Assembly: GCF_025245835.1 (NCBI RefSeq)
Contig: NZ_JAOBWS010000016.1
Location: 1 to 64,000 of the forward strand
Source: Rheinheimera sp. 4Y26
GTDB lineage: Bacteria > Pseudomonadota > Gammaproteobacteria > Enterobacterales > Alteromonadaceae
Length of the DNA stretch: 64,000 nt
Direction of reading: 5' to 3'
Position numbers and translations under genes: made by a program. Below the pieces are notes generated by a model that was not told the origin of the DNA, did not search any database, and saw only the letters and a list, made by a program, of their open reading frames with translations. This document shows positions 29,485 to 38,738 of the stretch, piece by piece. Every line of letters begins with the position of its first letter. The first letter of the stretch is position 1.

Positions 29485-30228
29485 ATGAAAATTTTATTAC
29501 CGCTGTTTGCTGCCACGCTGTTTGTGACCAGTCCGCTGGTCACTGCCGATGTGCTGGGTGTGACTGTGGGGGCTGAATGGTGGCAAGCCAACCCTGAGGG
29601 GCGGGCAGGGGATACCGGCTTTAGTCAGTCACTACATTTTGATGATGACAGTCACAGTGCTTTTTATGCGGCATTTGAACATCCGATCCCGTTGTTGCCA
29701 AACGTGATGCTGCGCCGTCAAACCCTGAGTTTTCAGGGAGACACCCGTTTAGCAGGCACATTACAGCTGCATGACATGGTGTATGCCGCACAAAGCCAGG
29801 TGAATAATCATCTGAGCCTTGAATATACCGATGCCAGTATGTATTACGAACTGCTCGACAACGATATTCTGAGTGTGGATCTGGGCGTAAGTGCCAGATT
29901 TCTGCAAACTGATGTCAGTATTACTCAGGGCGGAACGGTCGCGCGTGGCGTATCAACACCCTTGCCGATGTTGTATGCCAATGCAGTCGTGGGCGTGTTT
30001 GGCACCAACTCCAGTCTGTTTTTTAATGGTAACTATGGTCGTTATGATGGTCATCAGATGTCGGATCTACGCGCTGGTTTTGCTTATGAATGGATCGATC
30101 TGGCGGCATTTTCGCTATCGGTGAAGTTAGGGGTGCAGCGACTGGATCTGGACCTGAATGCCGAAGATCGGATGGATGTTGATTTACTGGCCGATGGTGT
30201 CTTTCTCGGTCTGGAAGCTGATTTTTAA
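29485..30228 (+). CDS. TIGR04219-type outer-membrane beta-barrel protein
   Basis: A 247-residue protein with a signal peptide (about 1-21, ending VTAD) and alternating hydrophobic/polar strands ending in F, the pattern of a small outer-membrane barrel. GVTVGAEWWQANPEGRAG after the signal and the C-terminal LADGVFLGLEADF fit the TIGR04219 family. Function is unknown. It is the last gene of the apparent operon from 27813, with a 3-bp gap to DUF2333. Confidence 0.75.
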   Translation: MKILLPLFAATLFVTSPLVTADVLGVTVGAEWWQANPEGRAGDTGFSQSLHFDDDSHSAFYAAFEHPIPLLPNVMLRRQTLSFQGDTRLAGTLQLHDMVYAAQSQVNNHLSLEYTDASMYYELLDNDILSVDLGVSARFLQTDVSITQGGTVARGVSTPLPMLYANAVVGVFGTNSSLFFNGNYGRYDGHQMSDLRAGFAYEWIDLAAFSLSVKLGVQRLDLDLNAEDRMDVDLLADGVFLGLEADF

Positions 30229-30360
30229 TATTGTCCGTCACTAAGCCGGCGTGTTGTAGGTTGTTGTTCGTACAGACAATACGCTGGCGCAGCTAAAACC
30301 TTGTAGTTCAATCTGTGCACCATTATAGTGAGGTATCAGATTGGATCGGTTTTTCTTAGC

Positions 30361-32520
30361 ATGAAGCAGCTTTTTATTCGCCCTCTGTGGCCCCTGATGT
30401 TGGCCATCGTTGTTGTACTCTCTCTGGTGGCGTCCTGGTTTTCGTTACAGCTGTGGCAGCAACAACAGCATACCGCGTATTTACATCAGCTGAGCCGTCA
30501 TGCTGCGTTATTAGCTATGCATCCGCTGCGTGAGCAGAATTCTCAGGCGTTGAGCCAGACTTTACAAGCCTTACAACAACATAGCGTTTTGCCATTACAG
30601 GCTATGGCGGTGTACGACAAAAACCAACAATTGTTTGCTGCCACCGCGGGGTCAGAAGAGGTATTGAGTAACTATTCGCCATTACCTTCAGCGACACAGC
30701 CTGTGGTTGTTGCTGACGGTATGCTGCTGTTTAGTGTACCTGTCTGGGCTGATGTGCAACAGCAGGGGCGTCATGATTTACCTGTGCCAGCCATCAGTTC
30801 GGAACAACTGGGTCATTTGTTGTTGGTGGCCGGACCTTCTTCTGCAGTGCCTTTTTGGTTGATGCTGCCGATGTTGTTACTGGTGTTGCTGGCAGCTTTG
30901 TTGCTTTATGGCTGGCGGCAAAAAAAACAACAGAAAAGAGCGCGTCAGCAGCTGTTATTAAGTCAGCAACTGCAGCAGGGCTGCGTTGCCGATGTGCAGG
31001 GGCACGACTTTGCGCTGTTGATTGACGCCTGGCAACAGCAGCAGCAACGCCATCAACAGCAAGTACGGTCGGTAGCCCGTGATGCTGAATTGCGGTTACA
31101 ACAGCAGGAGCAGCAGCATGCTCATACCGCCGAAAACTTATTACAACTGCAACAAAGCTACCAGCAGTTGAAACTGCACAGCCAATCCTGCGATCAGCAA
31201 TTAAAGTTCTGGCTGGAGTTATGTCACAGATCGGACTCGCTGAGTGCGGTGGATTTGCGCAGTAAAATTCAGGCATTACAGTTGTTGTCTGAGCTGCACG
31301 CCGCTGATTTTTCCCTGCAGCCGGACCATTTTTGGTTACCTGACTGGCTGGCGCAGCAGGCACCCCATTGGTTTAGTGACAATAAACTGCCGGAACAGTT
31401 TGTTTTTGACGAAGATCCTCAGGCTTATCAGTTCAAAATGAACATTGATACCCGGCTGCTCAGTGTGCTGTGTCATATCTTCAGCAGTTATTGTCAGCAG
31501 GCTGCCGCTGGTCAGGATATTTTGTTCAGCTACCGCTTTTGCGAAGTGCCGCAAAAACAACTGAAACTCACCTTTAAATATGCCGGCGCCGGTTTTTCGG
31601 CGCGCTGGCGTCAGTTGTTGCTGGCGCAGCCGGACAGCGAGTTGACACTGGACGATGTAGAAGCTGAAGTTGCCCGCAGATTGTTGCAAGAGCTGCACGG
31701 CAGTATTTCATTAAACTCGCTGGAAGACCTGGGCACCCAGCTGGATATTCTGCTGCCGGTTTCCTGGCAAAAAACCAGTCAGTCTAAATTATGCCAGTCC
31801 ATTTTGGTGCTGGATGAGCGGGCCTGTCGTTTGCCTCTGCTGAAACAGTCGCTGGCGGCTATTGGTGAACAGGTCCATAGTGTAGCAACACTGGCAGCCC
31901 TGCCTGAAGCTGTGCAGTTACGCCTGGTGGATTTAGTGATAGTGCTGCTGCCGGACAGCTGCGCCACCCTGCATCAGGATGCCGCGCAGCTGACGACACT
32001 TGCAGAGCGTTATCAGCTGCTGTTTTTTACCTCTGATAAAGCCAGACAGTTGTGGCAGCCATTGCTTGCAAGCCGGTTATTACCTGTACCTATGTTGCTC
32101 AGTCATGTCAGCCATGCGTTGCAGCACCCGAATGAGCTTGGTAATCAGCAGCTGCTGGTGGTGGATGATAATCTGACCAACCTGAAATATGTGCAGGCGA
32201 TGTTGTCAGGTGGCGGCTTGCGCATTGATATTGCCATGACAGGGCAAGACGCCATTAAAATGGCCAGCAATAACAGATATCAGCTGATCCTGATGGATAT
32301 TCAGCTGCCGGATTTAGCCGGTACTGAAGTGACCAAAAGGATCCGGCAACTGAGGCATCATCAGCACACCACTATTTTGGCTTTTACTGCGCACGCTTTA
32401 CCGGATGAGATTGCCGGTTTCCGCCTGGCAGGCATGGATGATGTACTGATTAAACCATTGGATACCCGCAAGATTGCCCATATTCTGGCTAAACTCAGCC
32501 CGGCTGATGAAATACGATAA
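30361..32520 (+). CDS. Degenerate membrane hybrid sensor kinase with C-terminal receiver
   Basis: A protein of about 719 residues arranged like BarA-type hybrid kinases: membrane helix (about 8-28), short periplasmic loop, second helix (about 162-184), long Gln-rich coiled-coil (about 190-290), a region in the place of HisKA/HATPase, a vestigial receiver, and an intact receiver (LLVVDDN to IKPLD). The phospho-acceptor aspartate is in LILMDIQLPD (about residue 646). The H-box is eroded (CHRSDSLS where HELRTP is expected), and the ATP-binding N and G boxes are not recognisable, so kinase activity is unlikely. Start is uncertain: ATG 30361 or GTG 30328; neither has a strong ribosome site. It overlaps the convergent gene by 26 bp. 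Confidence 0.75.
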   Translation: MKQLFIRPLWPLMLAIVVVLSLVASWFSLQLWQQQQHTAYLHQLSRHAALLAMHPLREQNSQALSQTLQALQQHSVLPLQAMAVYDKNQQLFAATAGSEEVLSNYSPLPSATQPVVVADGMLLFSVPVWADVQQQGRHDLPVPAISSEQLGHLLLVAGPSSAVPFWLMLPMLLLVLLAALLLYGWRQKKQQKRARQQLLLSQQLQQGCVADVQGHDFALLIDAWQQQQQRHQQQVRSVARDAELRLQQQEQQHAHTAENLLQLQQSYQQLKLHSQSCDQQLKFWLELCHRSDSLSAVDLRSKIQALQLLSELHAADFSLQPDHFWLPDWLAQQAPHWFSDNKLPEQFVFDEDPQAYQFKMNIDTRLLSVLCHIFSSYCQQAAAGQDILFSYRFCEVPQKQLKLTFKYAGAGFSARWRQLLLAQPDSELTLDDVEAEVARRLLQELHGSISLNSLEDLGTQLDILLPVSWQKTSQSKLCQSILVLDERACRLPLLKQSLAAIGEQVHSVATLAALPEAVQLRLVDLVIVLLPDSCATLHQDAAQLTTLAERYQLLFFTSDKARQLWQPLLASRLLPVPMLLSHVSHALQHPNELGNQQLLVVDDNLTNLKYVQAMLSGGGLRIDIAMTGQDAIKMASNNRYQLILMDIQLPDLAGTEVTKRIRQLRHHQHTTILAFTAHALPDEIAGFRLAGMDDVLIKPLDTRKIAHILAKLSPADEIR

Positions 32521-33427
32521 CGTCGGCCAGTAGTTGCTGTAGCGCTTGCCAGTATTGTGGATTGGGCTGACTACTTAAAAGAGGTAACAATTCAGCGCCA
32601 ATACTGGTGAATTTATAATATTGCAGTACCAGCCCCTGATGTTTGGTGCGCCCCTGCAGCAGCTGTTGATGGTAATACCATTGCAATTGCTGGTTTTTAC
32701 CAAGTTCACCACTTTCAATTTCAGACTGATGCAACAAGCCAAGGTCAATCAGGTTTAAAATCTGCGGGTAAGTGAGGCCAAACTGACTCAGATTCAGCAT
32801 GCCGCGGCTTTTGCCGGCCAGCCAGCGCCACAACGATCCCTGCTGCACATAACCAAAATAAATGTGCGCCGGCTCCTGGCTTTTTATACGGCAACTCAGG
32901 CTAGCGGCCAGTTGTAGCGAAATCGCATCTTTGTGGTTCATTTGTTTGAGCAATAACAGGGTTTTTAACGAAAAACTGCCCGGGCTACTTATTTCGCCGG
33001 CCAGAATTTTGGCCCAGAGTTTTTGCATACTGTGGCTCGAAATATCCAGTACCAGCTCACAATAAGCCGAAAACCAATCCGGGTCGACATCCTGGCTGGT
33101 CTGCATTTCGGTGCAATAGTCCAGCGCCAGTGTCATCACCCGTTCCAGATTCAGCTGTTGTTGCTCCTGGCGCATCCGGATACGACGGTTGGCACGTTCC
33201 GCCAGCGTTAAGCCGGCAAACAGTTCTTGCTCTGTCAGCACTACGCCGGCTCTGCTGCTGAGCTGTTGATGTTTGTCGATAAAGCTGGCATTGCCCTGCA
33301 ATTCATCCAGCGGCAGAGCTGCAGTACTCTGGCGCACAGTGCCGGCAGATTGTAAATCGCCACCGAGTTGTTTCCTGGCCAGTTGGCGTAACTTTTGTTG
33401 CCCGGACAGGCTCTGTACCTTGGTCAT
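32495..33427 (-). CDS. TIGR03899-like conserved hypothetical protein
   Basis: A cytoplasmic protein of about 310 residues, tentatively of the TIGR03899 family known from Vibrio and Shewanella relatives; the assignment rests on the segment AERANRRIRMRQEQQQLNLERV and on SMQKLWAKILAGEISSPGSF. It has no membrane segment or catalytic motif that I can identify and is largely helical. ATG at 33427 (MTKVQSLSG) is chosen because GGAG lies 4 bases upstream; an in-frame ATG exists 9 codons earlier. It converges on the hybrid-kinase gene with a 26-bp overlap. Confidence 0.6.
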   Translation of the reverse strand: MTKVQSLSGQQKLRQLARKQLGGDLQSAGTVRQSTAALPLDELQGNASFIDKHQQLSSRAGVVLTEQELFAGLTLAERANRRIRMRQEQQQLNLERVMTLALDYCTEMQTSQDVDPDWFSAYCELVLDISSHSMQKLWAKILAGEISSPGSFSLKTLLLLKQMNHKDAISLQLAASLSCRIKSQEPAHIYFGYVQQGSLWRWLAGKSRGMLNLSQFGLTYPQILNLIDLGLLHQSEIESGELGKNQQLQWYYHQQLLQGRTKHQGLVLQYYKFTSIGAELLPLLSSQPNPQYWQALQQLLADVIVFHQPG

Positions 33428-33764
33428 AAAGCTCCATGCTTTTGCGAAAATCATCGTATTGTGTTGCTGAATCGGTCACAGCATATCGGCCAGAACAGCC
33501 TCTGCATAAAAAAACTTTGTTTAAGCTGATAAATTTATTGTTATTTAAATGAATTTAAACGGTAATTTGTTGTTCGGTCTTGCTGCTGATCCCGACAAAA
33601 TGATTGCATTTTTTAACTAAGCGTATAGTGTAATAAGTCAGACAACAAGCTGGCTGCCGGCTTCACTGACAAGGTGTGCAGGTGTGATGTCGGTGCATAT
33701 CCCGCCCTTTGCTCAAGCGGGGAATTTGTGCCAGATATTCGGACTCAATGGATAAGGTCGTAAC
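33428..33764. other. Divergent intergenic region between TIGR03899-like and REC-EAL genes
   Basis: A 337-bp stretch without a gene. The left half is AT-rich. A TATAGT hexamer at 33624-33629, followed by GTAATAAG, is the best -10 candidate for the rightward gene, but the nearest -35-like TTGCAT (33604) is spaced only 14 bp away. I see no repeat or RNA gene. Confidence 0.4.
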
Positions 33765-36008
33765 ATGGTGTCAAAAGTAACAGAAGATGATTTTCTGTTT
33801 CTCGCAGAAGATGATGTGCCAGAGTCAGAAATCCCGCAGATTACCGGGGAATGGCATCTGCTGATTGTTGATGACGATGAAGAAATCCATACCGTCACCC
33901 GCCTTGCTTTAAGTGATTTATTGGTGCTTGGGCGCAAATTAGTTTTCCACCATGCTTATTCTGGTAAAGAGGCCATTAGTTTTCTGCAAAAAAACCAGAA
34001 TGTTGCGGTTATTTTGCTCGATGTGGTGATGGAATCTGACGACGCAGGTTTGCTGGTGGTGCAACAGATCCGTGAGCAGCTGGGCATGGATGAAGTGCGG
34101 ATTGTGCTCAGAACTGGTCAGCCCGGTTATGCGCCGGAAGAAAGCGTCATTAAAGAATATGATATCAATGACTACAAAACCAAAACCGAACTGACCCGCA
34201 GCAAACTGGTAACTTCTATCATCTCGTCCATCCGCTCTTATCAGCAAATCCGTACCATTAACCAAAACCGGCTGGGTTTACAGAAAATTATTAATGCCGG
34301 CGCCAATTTGCTGGAACAACATTCGCTGCATGAGTTTTCCGAAGGCGTGGTCACACAAATTTCATCGCTGATTGGTTTACATGCCGAAGGTGTACTCTGT
34401 GCACAAATTGAAGATGATGGCTCGACCAGTGACAATGTGTATGTGCTGGGCGCTGCCGGTCATTACGCACCCTATATTAAATGCAAACTGGAACGTTTAA
34501 ATAACCCGCGCATTATTCAGCAGATTTTGCAGTGTCTGCAGCAAAAACGGCATATTTTTACCGGTTTTGACACTGTGTTGTATCTTGGTAATGCCGAGCA
34601 CAGCGCTGCCGTTTATATCGAAACCAACAGGCCGATTGAAGATTTTGACCGTCAGCTGATTGAGGTATTTTTAAGCAATATTTCTATTGGTTATGAAAAC
34701 GTCACTTTATTTCAACAGCTCAAACATGCCGCTTATATCGACCCCCTGACCAAAACGCCAAACCGTAATGAATTTACCCAATTGCTGGAAGAAACCAAAA
34801 GGCTGGACCCTGGCAATAATGTGGCAGTGTTGATTGATATTGACCACTTTTCAGACGTTAATGATGGCCTGGGGCAGGAAGTTGGCAATGAGTTATTAAT
34901 TGCAGTCACCCGTCGTTTGGTCGAGCATTTTGGCGACCTGGCGCAAATAGGCCGTATTGGTGCCGACGTTTTTGGTCTGATCGGGCCTGAAGATGTGCTG
35001 ACTCCTTCGGCAATTAATGCCGTCTTTAACCAGCCATTTCAGGCGTCAGAGCACGCGTTACAAATTAATGCCACCCTTGGCTTTTGTCGCTTAATGGACA
35101 CAGTCAAACAAGGTCTGGGTATTCTGAAACATGTGTATATAGCACTGAACCGTGCGAAAAAGAATCTGTCGCAGAATTTTGAATATTACAGCAGTGAAAT
35201 GGAAGAGCAGATGGCCGAACGTTTGGCTTTGCTGCGCACGCTGCGGCAGGATTTTAGTCAGGATAAACTGCAGCTGTGGTATCAGCCGCAAATATCTTTG
35301 CATACCAATCAGGTGATTGGTATGGAAGCGCTGTTGCGCTGGCCTACCGGGCAGGGCGGTTATATTTCGCCTGCTGTGTTTATTCCGTTGGCGGAATATT
35401 CAGGTTTAATTGTGGAAATTGGTGCCTGGGTTATTCAGCAGGCATGTCAGCAAATTAAGTATCTGCAGTCACAGGGGCTGGCCGATATGCGCATTGCGGT
35501 GAATGTGTCGATGCCGCAGTTCCGGAATCCGTTGTTTGTTGAATCAGTCATTGATTGTGTGCAGCGTTATCAGGTTGCGCCTGAGTTACTGGAACTGGAA
35601 ATTACTGAGTCTGTGGTGATGGACGAGCCTAAGATAGTGATTGACGCGCTGAACAGATTAAAAGATCACGGCATTAAAGTGGCGATTGATGACTTTGGTA
35701 TTGGTTTTTCCAGCCTGAGTTATCTGCAGCAACTGCCACTGGACCGCATCAAAGTGGACCGGGCTTTTATCCGCGACTTTGCAGCGCCAAACGGTGCTGT
35801 GATTGCCGAAACCATTATTCATTTGGGCAAAAAGCTCGGGTTAGCCACTATTGCTGAAGGTATTGAAACTCAGGAGCAGGCTGACGCTGTGCGCGCCATG
35901 GGCTGTGACGAAGTGCAGGGTTTTATGTATGCCAAGCCAATGCCAACCCAGGAATTACTGGCGTTTTTGCAGCAGAGTGGCCAACCGGCCGGCGAAAAAC
36001 CAGATTAA
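33765..36008 (+). CDS. REC-DUF3369-GGDEF(degenerate)-EAL response regulator
   Basis: A 747-residue soluble protein. A receiver domain (about 28-155) with phospho-acceptor D86 (VILLDVV) is followed by a DUF3369 segment (about 165-310), a GGDEF domain and an EAL domain. The cyclase signature reads GADVF at 399-403, so c-di-GMP synthesis is not expected; the domain may bind GTP as a regulator. The EAL domain is complete (EAL 521-523, ELEITES, IDDFGIGFSSL, KVDRAFIRD), so it is predicted to be a phosphodiesterase. No cognate kinase gene is adjacent; the degenerate hybrid sensor at 30361 is the nearest candidate partner. Confidence 0.85.
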   Translation: MVSKVTEDDFLFLAEDDVPESEIPQITGEWHLLIVDDDEEIHTVTRLALSDLLVLGRKLVFHHAYSGKEAISFLQKNQNVAVILLDVVMESDDAGLLVVQQIREQLGMDEVRIVLRTGQPGYAPEESVIKEYDINDYKTKTELTRSKLVTSIISSIRSYQQIRTINQNRLGLQKIINAGANLLEQHSLHEFSEGVVTQISSLIGLHAEGVLCAQIEDDGSTSDNVYVLGAAGHYAPYIKCKLERLNNPRIIQQILQCLQQKRHIFTGFDTVLYLGNAEHSAAVYIETNRPIEDFDRQLIEVFLSNISIGYENVTLFQQLKHAAYIDPLTKTPNRNEFTQLLEETKRLDPGNNVAVLIDIDHFSDVNDGLGQEVGNELLIAVTRRLVEHFGDLAQIGRIGADVFGLIGPEDVLTPSAINAVFNQPFQASEHALQINATLGFCRLMDTVKQGLGILKHVYIALNRAKKNLSQNFEYYSSEMEEQMAERLALLRTLRQDFSQDKLQLWYQPQISLHTNQVIGMEALLRWPTGQGGYISPAVFIPLAEYSGLIVEIGAWVIQQACQQIKYLQSQGLADMRIAVNVSMPQFRNPLFVESVIDCVQRYQVAPELLELEITESVVMDEPKIVIDALNRLKDHGIKVAIDDFGIGFSSLSYLQQLPLDRIKVDRAFIRDFAAPNGAVIAETIIHLGKKLGLATIAEGIETQEQADAVRAMGCDEVQGFMYAKPMPTQELLAFLQQSGQPAGEKPD

Positions 36009-36030
36009 TACAGCACATTTTGATGTGAGT

Positions 36031-36058
36031 AAAAACCACCTTCAAGGGTGGTTTTTTT
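36031..36058 (+). terminator. Rho-independent terminator after the REC-EAL gene
   Basis: AAAAACCACC/GGTGGTTTTT stem, TTCAAG loop, seven T residues, 22 bp after the stop. Confidence 0.9.
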
Positions 36059-36183
36059 ATAGCGCTGGAAGGGAGGTCGTTTTTGTCTGAAGTGATAAAA
36101 CGACCGGCAATACAACACAGCAGGAGTTTAGATAAGGACAGCAGTAAAGCTGCAAAAAGCAGAGCCTGCCGGCAAGTCCGAAT

Positions 36184-36208
36184 AAAAAAGGCGCCATCGG
36201 CGCCTTTT
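36184..36208 (-). terminator. Rho-independent terminator for the chemoreceptor gene
   Basis: On the reverse strand AAAAGGCGCC/GGCGCCTTTT with a GAT loop and a following T-run, 24 bp beyond the MCP stop. Confidence 0.88.
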
Positions 36209-36231
36209 CACTGTTTCACGAAAGAACGACA

Positions 36232-37851
36232 TCAAACCCGGAACAGGCGGGCAATACTTTCCAGATTTTGTGCCAGATTGGCCAACTCACGGGCAGCTTT
36301 GGCAATATGGCCGGCGCTTTGTGAACTGTGTTCTGTGTGCTTCACAATTTCTACCACATGACCAACTATGGTGCCGGCCATGGTTTGTTGTTCTTCAGTG
36401 GCGGCGGCAATATGCTGGTTCATCTCGCGAATGCGACGAATACTGGTGGTGATCACCTGCAATGACTCACCGGCCTGGTTGGCAGAAGTCACACTTTGAT
36501 CAGCCTGTACTGTACTTTGCTGCATTTTTTGCACAGCTGAGCGGGCGGCTGATTGCAGCTGCTCAATGGTTTTCTGAATTTCTTCGGTTGATTTTTGCGT
36601 GCGCGAAGCCAGAGTCCGAACTTCATCAGCTACCACCGCAAAACCACGGCCCTGTTCACCGGCACGGGCAGCTTCAATAGCCGCGTTTAATGCCAGCAGG
36701 TTGGTTTGTTCGGCAATACCTTTGATTACATCAAGCACTGCGCCAACCTGATTGGCATCGGTTTCAAGCTTCAGAATAACTTCCGACGCTTCCTGCACAT
36801 TGGTGGCGAGCTGGCGAATGTTGTTGACTGTGACCCCGACAGTTTGTTGACCGCGGTCGGCTGCGACGTTCGAATCATTGGCAGCGCTGGAGGCTTCGTT
36901 GGCGCTGCTTGCTTCGGCAATAACGCTGTTACTCATGTCATCCACGGCATATTTGGCTTGTTCGGCAGCCTGGCGCTGGATTGAAATAGTTTTATTGGTG
37001 TCGTCGGTTAACTGATGTAAGTCTTTAGCGAGCGAAGACAAAGGCAACGCAGTGTTGACAATTTCTTTCACCACACCCTGTAGTTTTTCCATAAAAGAGT
37101 TAAACCAGAAAGCCAAATCACCCAGTTCATCTTTGGATTTGGTTTCAATCCGCACTGTTAAATCGCCGTCTTCTTTGGCGAGATCTTTAAGTGAATGAAT
37201 AATATTGCCAAGACTGTTATTAATGCCACTTACCACAGGGACGGCGGTACCAAATAACACCAGGGTCGTGATCACACCCATAATAATACCCACAGTGATC
37301 AAGGTGCTGGCCTGGGCATTGGCATCGTCAATTGCACCTTTAAAGTGGTTCAGCTGAATATCGCGGAATTCGGTCAGTTTTTTCACCGTGTTGTCGTAAT
37401 CTGCGTTCATCTTTTGTGAACGTTCGCCAATGGTGGCCATATCTGCCGTGTTGTTCACCATTTCCTGCGACACTTTAAAGGCAACAGCATAATAATTGTC
37501 GAATGAAGACAGAATAGGACCAATTTCTTTGCTTAGGGCTGCGTCCAGACTGCTGACCTGGCCCAGTTGTTTTTTCAGCTGGTCGGCAAAAGCATTGGAC
37601 GTATTCAGCGCTTCTTCGTCGCCTGTGGTGACTGCACTTGCCAGCGATTCCTTCACCCGCTCAAGTGCCACCAGGCTACTTTCGGCGGCCTGTAACACCG
37701 GGAACTGGATATCCCTGGTGTTGTCCAGTGTTTTGACATTATTCAGCGCTGTGACTGTGGCCAACACCAGATAGATAATAAAGCTGATAGTCCCGATGAA
37801 GGGTATTAAATAAATTTTTTTCGCAATCGAAAGGCGTTGCAAAAACTCCAT
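36232..37851 (-). CDS. Methyl-accepting chemotaxis protein
   Basis: A 539-residue chemoreceptor. Membrane helix 1 (about 16-36), a helical periplasmic ligand domain (about 37-185), membrane helix 2 (about 186-210), HAMP (about 211-265), and a long cytoplasmic coiled-coil with the invariant hairpin tip [20 protein letters not shown] (about 378-397) and [15 protein letters not shown]. The ligand is unknown. It lacks the C-terminal NWETF-type tether for CheR/CheB. Confidence 0.93.
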   Translation of the reverse strand: MEFLQRLSIAKKIYLIPFIGTISFIIYLVLATVTALNNVKTLDNTRDIQFPVLQAAESSLVALERVKESLASAVTTGDEEALNTSNAFADQLKKQLGQVSSLDAALSKEIGPILSSFDNYYAVAFKVSQEMVNNTADMATIGERSQKMNADYDNTVKKLTEFRDIQLNHFKGAIDDANAQASTLITVGIIMGVITTLVLFGTAVPVVSGINNSLGNIIHSLKDLAKEDGDLTVRIETKSKDELGDLAFWFNSFMEKLQGVVKEIVNTALPLSSLAKDLHQLTDDTNKTISIQRQAAEQAKYAVDDMSNSVIAEASSANEASSAANDSNVAADRGQQTVGVTVNNIRQLATNVQEASEVILKLETDANQVGAVLDVIKGIAEQTNLLALNAAIEAARAGEQGRGFAVVADEVRTLASRTQKSTEEIQKTIEQLQSAARSAVQKMQQSTVQADQSVTSANQAGESLQVITTSIRRIREMNQHIAAATEEQQTMAGTIVGHVVEIVKHTEHSSQSAGHIAKAARELANLAQNLESIARLFRV

Positions 37852-38080
37852 ACACGCTTACCCCTGTAGCTAACAAACCGGAAGGAATTGTTTGTAATAA
37901 ATATTTTTAAAAAGCGGTTTTAGTATAGTCAGCAAAAAGTCTAAATGCTGCAACAAATCAAGTTATGCGACAAAAATCTTAATATAAAGAATGAATTATA
38001 ACGATTTGCTTATCTTTGTTTCCAATCTGGTTTCAAAACAGGGGCAGGGCAGATGAGGGCAGGGGGAAATCGGCGCAGAA

Positions 38081-38105
38081 AAAAGCCCGCATCAAGCGGG
38101 CTTTA
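38081..38105 (-). terminator. Rho-independent terminator after ppa
   Basis: On the reverse strand AAAGCCCGC/GCGGGCTTT with a TTGAT loop and six T residues, 5 bp after the ppa stop. Confidence 0.9.
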
Positions 38106-38109
38106 TCAG

Positions 38110-38640
38110 TTATTTTTGCTGGGCACGTTCAAATGAAGTGCTGATTTCAGCTTTGGCTTCTGCTTTGTCGCCCCAGCCAATCACTTTTACCCATTTGCCA
38201 GGCTCTAACTCTTTGTAACGCTCAAAGAAGTGCTGAATTTGCTGTTTCAGCAGCTCTGGTACGTCGTTGATGTCCTGGATATGGTCATAAATTTTGGTCA
38301 GTTTGCTGATTGGCACTGCCAGTACCTTGGCATCTTCACCTGACTCATCGGCCATTTTTAATACCGCAACAGGGCGGCACTTGATCACCGCACCTGGTAC
38401 CAGTGGGTATGGTGTTGGTACTAATACGTCAACCGGATCTCCATCCAGGCTCAGAGTATGGTTTACAAAACCATAGTTGCATGGGTAGAACATTGGCGTG
38501 GCCATAAAACGGTCAACCCAGACAGTACCGCTGTCTTTGTCCACTTCGTATTTGATTGGATCGGCATTGGCCGGAATTTCAATAATGACGTTAATTTCGT
38601 CAGGCAGGTTTTTACCTGCAGGTACCAGACTCAGGCTCAT
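38110..38640 (-). CDS. ppa: Inorganic pyrophosphatase (family I)
   Basis: A 176-residue hexameric enzyme that hydrolyses PPi. [16 protein letters not shown], the FYPCNYGFV strand and the metal-binding DGDPVDVLV aspartates (about 66-74) identify it. Mg2+-dependent and cytosolic. It lies 98 bp after fbp on the same strand. Confidence 0.98.
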   Translation of the reverse strand: MSLSLVPAGKNLPDEINVIIEIPANADPIKYEVDKDSGTVWVDRFMATPMFYPCNYGFVNHTLSLDGDPVDVLVPTPYPLVPGAVIKCRPVAVLKMADESGEDAKVLAVPISKLTKIYDHIQDINDVPELLKQQIQHFFERYKELEPGKWVKVIGWGDKAEAKAEISTSFERAQQK

Positions 38641-38672
38641 GTTAGTTCCTTAAGATAAATGAAGTGTAAAAA

Positions 38673-38697
38673 ATGCCGCCTATTATAACGGCGGCAT
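38673..38697 (-). terminator. fbp terminator with an embedded TATAAT
   Basis: On the reverse strand ATGCCGCC/GGCGGCAT with a 9-base loop and six T residues. The loop contains TATAAT (38682-38687), which could serve as the ppa -10 element; no good -35 is visible at 16-18 bp. Confidence 0.75.
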
Positions 38698-38738
38698 CAA
38701 AAATGGCTATGGTTTTACCTTGCGCTATTGGTCGAATA

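Noticed and set aside
36083-36361. 92-codon forward frame after the REC-EAL gene
   Set aside because: It runs through the chemoreceptor terminator and into the chemoreceptor gene on the opposite strand; Arg/Ser-rich shadow translation.
37852-38000. Sigma-28 promoter for the chemoreceptor
   Set aside because: Only a partial match to GCCGATAA was seen without a TAAA element at proper spacing; a TATACT -10-like hexamer is present but lacks a clear -35.
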